Below are positions 6,946 through 10,418 of a DNA stretch of 10,418 nt, one piece after another. The translations under genes were made by a program, and so were the position numbers. Each line of letters begins with the position of its first letter. Position 1 is the stretch's first letter. Under the pieces are notes generated by a model, which did no database searches, was not told where the DNA came from, and saw only the letters and a program-made list of their open reading frames with translations. Source of the stretch: Balneolaceae bacterium (GTDB lineage Bacteria > Bacteroidota > Rhodothermia > Balneolales > Balneolaceae); NCBI GenBank assembly GCA_003555185.1, contig PWFZ01000130.1:1-10418 (forward strand), given 5' to 3'.

Positions 6946-8139
6946 TTACTTATCCGTCAGAGATGTAACACCCGGCAGTTCTTTTCCTTCCAGATATTCG
7001 AGGCTTGCTCCGCCCCCTGTAGAAACGTGGGAGACCTGATCTTGCAGACCCGCCTTTTTGATGGCTGATGCAGAATCTCCGCCCCCAATAATGGTGGTTG
7101 CGCCAAACTTGGTTGCTTCAACAAGTGCCTGAGCCACAGTATTTGTGCCGTCAGCAAAATTCTCCATTTCAAAAACGCCCATAGGCCCATTCCAAAGAAC
7201 GGTTTTGGCATTTTTAATATGATTACTAAATGCCAGTGATGATTCCGGTCCGATATCAAGCCCCATCCAGCCATCTTCAATGCCGCCTTCGCCTACAACT
7301 TTGTACTCAGCGTCGTTTTTAAATTCCTGAGCTACAACCGTATCCATTGGAAGCATAAAATTAACTCCGGCTTTTTTCGCTTTCTCCATCAGGTCCTTTG
7401 CCATCGGCACTTTGTCTTCTTCAACTAAAGAGTCTCCAATCGTGTGGCCGTTTGCCCTGAAAAATGTGTACGCCATTCCACCTCCAATTATGATAGTATC
7501 CACTTTGGTTAACAGAGTTTCAATCACACCAATTTTATCAGACACTTTGGCACCGCCCAAAATAGCAATAAATGGACGCTTCGGGTTATTGACACTCTCT
7601 TCCAGATATTGAATCTCTTTTTGGAGCAAAAATCCGGATACAGCAGGCTGCAAAAATTTTGTAACGCCTGATACAGATGCATGGGCACGGTGACTGCTGC
7701 CAAAAGCATCATTCACAAACAGATCAGCATGTGCCGCTAATTTCTTTGCGAATTCAGGATCATTCTCTTTTTCTTCCGGATGAAACCGTACATTCTCCAG
7801 CAATACAATTTCGCCCACTTTTGCGGCTTTAATTACCTTATCCGCTTCTTCGCCAATACAATCCTTGGCAAAATGAACCGGTACATCAACGAGTGTTTTC
7901 AGGTGATTAGCCACCGGCTCTAAACTAAATTTCTCTGCGGGTTCACCTCCCGGCCGGCCAAGGTGACTGGTCAAAATCAATTTTGCCCCATGCTCAACTA
8001 CATAGTTAATTGATTTTAAAGCCTGCGTTATTCGATTGTCATCCTTGATCTTACCATTTGAAATAGGAACATTAAAATCGACTCTCATCAATACGGTTTT
8101 CCCTTTCAGCTCAACGTCTCTAAGTGTTTTTTTAGCCAT
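6946..8139 (-). CDS. pgk: Phosphoglycerate kinase
   Basis: This enzyme catalyses the reversible transfer of phosphate from 1,3-bisphosphoglycerate to ADP, the first ATP-forming step of lower glycolysis, in the cytoplasm. The 397 residues match the bacterial monomeric enzyme. The N-terminal domain carries the 3-phosphoglycerate site: DFNVP (21-25), Arg36, HLGRP (59-63), Arg118 and FGSSHRAH (146-153). The C-terminal nucleotide domain has GGAKVSDK (195-202, with Lys198 and Lys202), GGGMAYTF (219-226), NGPMGVFE (317-324), the GGGDSA loop (352-357) and STGGGASLE (373-381). All expected catalytic and binding residues are present. The ATG gives the standard MAKKTLRDVELKGK start, and no Shine-Dalgarno sequence precedes it. 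The gene stands alone here, convergent with gltB and divergent from the desulfurase. The partner gap is not adjacent, though these genes are often linked in other bacteria. Confidence 0.98.
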   Translation of the reverse strand: MAKKTLRDVELKGKTVLMRVDFNVPISNGKIKDDNRITQALKSINYVVEHGAKLILTSHLGRPGGEPAEKFSLEPVANHLKTLVDVPVHFAKDCIGEEADKVIKAAKVGEIVLLENVRFHPEEKENDPEFAKKLAAHADLFVNDAFGSSHRAHASVSGVTKFLQPAVSGFLLQKEIQYLEESVNNPKRPFIAILGGAKVSDKIGVIETLLTKVDTIIIGGGMAYTFFRANGHTIGDSLVEEDKVPMAKDLMEKAKKAGVNFMLPMDTVVAQEFKNDAEYKVVGEGGIEDGWMGLDIGPESSLAFSNHIKNAKTVLWNGPMGVFEMENFADGTNTVAQALVEATKFGATTIIGGGDSASAIKKAGLQDQVSHVSTGGGASLEYLEGKELPGVTSLTDK

Positions 8140-8550
8140 TTTCTATTATCAGTTTATTAAATTTTCTTTCATAGAAAATACGGGATCAACAGGGGGATTG
8201 GAAATATATAAATTCACTATTTTGAAGTACTTAAATGAAAGTTATACTCTTTAATAGCATATTTCTTTTGAGGTATCATTATTTGATAAAATAATGGCAA
8301 GCGAAATTTTCTTCAATTTCTAAAATCATACACCAAATTTTCTGGGTTACCCCGAACTTCGGGCTAATCAAATCTGACCCGCCATCGGGTCTATCTTCTG
8401 CTCTCTGGTTGTTTTTTAATATCGGTTAATCAGCAAACACAATTCATCATTTTTAAACGCAAATGAATTTGGGGGAAGTCATTTTTATCGCTGTCTTTTA
8501 ACTAACTGAAACCATCTGCTTTTAAAGATCATTTTCGATATTTTACCCAG
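8140..8550. other. Divergent intergenic region between pgk and the cysteine desulfurase operon
   Basis: These 411 bp separate two divergent genes, so promoters for both should lie here. The half nearest pgk (8140-8340) is very AT-rich. I found no convincing match to the Bacteroidota -33/-7 promoter form (TTG...TAnnTTTG) in either direction, so no promoter is called. The middle holds two adjacent GC-rich hairpins, listed separately at 8351-8391. No open frame looks like a gene: the 72-codon frame that starts inside pgk and runs to about 8254 is a shadow with low-complexity AT-rich coding. A stop at 8503-8505 is in frame with the desulfurase. Confidence 0.7.
8351..8391. repeat. Pair of adjacent GC-rich hairpins
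   Basis: The first is CCCGA-ACT-TCGGG (8351-8363). Twelve bases later comes GACCCG-CCAT-CGGGTC (8376-8391), a perfect 6-bp stem with a 4-nt loop. Both stand out from the surrounding AT-rich DNA. No T-run follows and no gene ends here, so they are not ordinary terminators. A related CCCGA/TCGGG stem occurs at 1421-1435. They may be dispersed short palindromic repeats, or structure in the desulfurase leader. Confidence 0.6.
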
Positions 8551-9732
8551 ATGACTACAAATAATAATGATATGAATTCAATCTATTTTGATCACGCTTC
8601 TACCACACCGGTTGACGAGCGTGTTTTAGAAATTATGCTCCCTTTTTATAGAAACAATTTCGGCAATGCTGACTCTGCCCATCAACTTGGCAGAAATACA
8701 AAGGTGGCTATTGAGGACGCACGCGAAAAAATTGCGGAGTTGATTGGAGCCGAGCCGTCCGAAATTATTTTTACCAGCGGCGGCACGGAAAGTGATAATG
8801 CCATCATTAAAGGAGTCGTAAAAGCAACGCGTAAAACAGAGATTATAACTTCACCCATTGAGCATCACGCCGTAATACATCCGGCAGAAAGCATGAAAAT
8901 GGATGGATGTAAGGTCACTTACCTGCAACCCGATAAGACCGGCCGCATCAGCCCGGAGCAGGTAGAACAAGCGATTTCAGAGGATACCGCAATAGTTAGC
9001 CTGATGCATGTAAACAACGAGATTGGAACCATTTTACCCATTAAAGAAATTGCAGCAGTCTGTCGTGATAAGAAAGTAACTTTCCACTCCGATACAGTTC
9101 AAAGCGTGGGTAAAATACCTGTGAATGTTAAAGAGATGGGCATTGATGCACTAAGTATCAGCGCTCATAAAATTTACGGCCCCAAAGGCATTGGGGTTCT
9201 TTATGTGAAAAACGGAACACCCTGGCTACCCTGGCTTCAGGGAGGATCGCAGGAACGGCGCCGGCGTGGTGGAACATCAAATGTAGCCGGAATTGCAGGT
9301 CTAGCTAAAGCAATGGAGCTATGCACCGAGCAGCTGGAAGATCATCAGGCACATTTTAATAAGCTTCGCAAAAAAATGCTTGATGGCCTTGATGCAGCAT
9401 TTGAGGATCAGTATCAAATTAATGGTCCTGTAGAAAATGGTGTTCCGCATATTTTAAACATTTCTTTTCGCACCGAGGATGATAAAGGCATGGATGGAGA
9501 AATGCTCTTGCTCAATCTCGACATCGATGGCATTTGTGTTTCTAATGGATCTGCATGCACATCCGGAGCGGTTGAACCCTCACATGTTTTAAAAGGTATT
9601 GGCTTACCTGATCATTTGGCTAATTCAAGTATCAGAATTAGCTTTGGCGAATCAAATACTGAACAACATGTGGAAACATTTCTAGAAAAACTGGAAACTG
9701 TGTTAAACAGAATGAAGACCGTTACATCATGA
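8551..9732 (+). CDS. Cysteine desulfurase, group I (NifS/IscS type)
   Basis: This PLP enzyme takes sulfur from L-cysteine as a persulfide, giving alanine, and supplies Fe-S cluster assembly or tRNA thiolation in the cytoplasm. The 393 residues show the full family pattern: YFDHASTTP near the N terminus (12-20), TSGGTESDN (75-83), the histidine of IEHHAV at 105, HSDTVQ (179-184), the PLP lysine in SAHKIYGPKG (Lys207), GGSQERRRRGGTSN (231-244), and the catalytic Cys336 in the long-loop motif NGSACTSG followed by EPSHVL, which marks group I. RISFG (362-366) is also present. A start at 8572 (MNSIYFDHAST) would match the usual family N terminus better than 8551; neither has a Shine-Dalgarno sequence, so the first seven residues are uncertain. 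Its stop overlaps the next start (ATGA). No iscU, iscR or sufE homologue is visible, so whether it serves Fe-S clusters or tRNA is open, and no symbol is given. Confidence 0.95.
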   Translation: MTTNNNDMNSIYFDHASTTPVDERVLEIMLPFYRNNFGNADSAHQLGRNTKVAIEDAREKIAELIGAEPSEIIFTSGGTESDNAIIKGVVKATRKTEIITSPIEHHAVIHPAESMKMDGCKVTYLQPDKTGRISPEQVEQAISEDTAIVSLMHVNNEIGTILPIKEIAAVCRDKKVTFHSDTVQSVGKIPVNVKEMGIDALSISAHKIYGPKGIGVLYVKNGTPWLPWLQGGSQERRRRGGTSNVAGIAGLAKAMELCTEQLEDHQAHFNKLRKKMLDGLDAAFEDQYQINGPVENGVPHILNISFRTEDDKGMDGEMLLLNLDIDGICVSNGSACTSGAVEPSHVLKGIGLPDHLANSSIRISFGESNTEQHVETFLEKLETVLNRMKTVTS

Positions 9733-10259
9733 ATATTTGTGTCTATTGTGGATCTTCCCCCGGGAAAAGTCCAAAAATCCTTTCTGCAGCGCGTAAACTT
9801 GGCAGATTGCTTGCCGCCAACAAACATACGCTAGTCTATGGCGGCTCATCTCTCGGTGTGATGGGAATCCTGGCTGATACCGTAATGGAAAATGGTGGTA
9901 AAGTAATTGGCGTAATTCCCGAAAACCTGTTCAGTAAAGAGGTGGCTCACACCAAAATAACAGAATTAATTACTGTTGCAGATATGCACGAGCGTAAATC
10001 TATAATGGCAGATCTTGCGGATGCTTTTGTTGCACTTCCGGGAGGATTTGGCACTATGGAGGGGTTGTTCGAAATCATTACCTGGAATCAAATCGGGATT
10101 ATTGAAAAGCCGGTTACCGTTTTAAATGTGGATCATTTTTATGACTCGCTGATCGAAATGATTGATCATTCCGTAAAAACAGGGTTTATAAAAGTTGATA
10201 ACCGCCTGATTTTACAAGTGGCTGAAACGCCCGAAGAGTGTTTAGAGTTGTCGAAGTAA
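9729..10259 (+). CDS. LOG family protein (TIGR00730-type, putative nucleoside 5'-monophosphate phosphoribohydrolase)
   Basis: The 176-residue Rossmann-like protein has the features of the LOG (Lonely Guy) family. It starts with ICVYCGSSPG (3-12), then has VYGGSSLGVMG (36-46), IPENL (63-67), MHERK (86-90) and the nucleotide-binding signature PGGFGTMEGLFE (104-115), with Arg89 and Glu111 as the expected catalytic pair. Characterised members cleave ribose 5-phosphate from cytokinin ribotides, and many bacterial homologues act on AMP or have an unknown substrate, so the physiological role here is inference. The length is that of the short, dimer-forming class. The start codon overlaps the desulfurase stop (ATGA), which suggests translational coupling in one mRNA. 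A membrane-anchored reading frame begins 24 bp downstream. Confidence 0.93.
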   Translation: MNICVYCGSSPGKSPKILSAARKLGRLLAANKHTLVYGGSSLGVMGILADTVMENGGKVIGVIPENLFSKEVAHTKITELITVADMHERKSIMADLADAFVALPGGFGTMEGLFEIITWNQIGIIEKPVTVLNVDHFYDSLIEMIDHSVKTGFIKVDNRLILQVAETPEECLELSK

Positions 10260-10283
10260 TCTCTAAATTTTAAACCCATAAAA

Positions 10284-10418
10284 ATGCAATTCTGGATACT
10301 CGCAGGTCTTATTACACTTGGTGTTTTAATTGCGCTCAACTTATATGGTCCATTGAAAGGGTCTACTCCTGCGGATTTCAGTGACGCAGACATTACCCTT
10401 AAAAATCCATTACCCCCC
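10284..10418 (+). CDS. N-terminal part of an unidentified membrane-anchored or exported protein (3' truncated)
   Basis: An ATG 24 bp after the LOG stop opens a frame of 45 codons that reaches the window edge without a stop. It begins MQFWILAGLITLGVLIALN, a hydrophobic stretch of about 18 residues (3-20) with no positive charge before it. A more polar segment follows with Lys25, several Asp and a Pro-rich end. This looks like a single N-terminal membrane anchor or uncleaved signal. The A-rich run (ATAAAA) before the ATG fits the other starts in the window. The short spacing suggests it belongs to the desulfurase-LOG transcript. Too little is visible to name a family. Confidence 0.6.
   Translation, partial: MQFWILAGLITLGVLIALNLYGPLKGSTPADFSDADITLKNPLPP

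Noticed and set aside
8036..8254. 72-codon plus-strand frame overlapping the 5' end of pgk
   Set aside because: Half of it is antisense to conserved pgk sequence and the rest is low-complexity AT-rich DNA, with no protein features.

Overview
The window looks like a chromosomal segment from a Bacteroidota-related bacterium, most likely the Balneolota/Rhodothermota side. This is an inference from three things. The AT-leaning genes have no recognisable Shine-Dalgarno sequences. The truncated outer-membrane protein at the left edge resembles helix-hairpin-helix barrel proteins of those groups. The intergenic DNA is rich in short hairpin repeats. No search was run, so the taxonomic placement is tentative.

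Layout from left to right. Positions 1-1251 hold the C-terminal 416 residues of an outer-membrane beta-barrel protein (+ strand, truncated by the window). Positions 1252-2357 are a 1.1 kb stretch without a convincing gene. It holds two short arrays of a degenerate 82-bp tandem repeat, each ending in the same GCGAAG/CTTCGC hairpin, and one copy of a 48-bp dispersed repeat. Positions 2358-6785 encode a complete glutamate synthase large subunit (GltB, 1475 aa). Positions 6786-6945 are a convergent intergenic region with two long hairpin terminators flanking the second copy of the 48-bp repeat. Positions 6946-8139 (- strand) encode phosphoglycerate kinase. Positions 8140-8550 are a divergent intergenic region with a pair of GC-rich hairpins. 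Positions 8551-10259 encode a group I (NifS/IscS-type) cysteine desulfurase and a LOG-family protein that overlap by four bases (ATGA). They are followed 24 bp later by the start of a membrane-anchored protein cut off by the right edge.

The genes are mostly core metabolism: ammonia assimilation into glutamate, the ATP-forming step of glycolysis, sulfur mobilisation from cysteine, and a LOG-type nucleotide hydrolase. The three units do not form one pathway: gltB and pgk converge, and pgk and the desulfurase operon diverge. I found no defence system, complete mobile element, CRISPR array, tRNA or rRNA. The most notable material is non-coding: the tandem-repeat/hairpin composite at 1522-2185 and its partial recurrence at 6848-6895.
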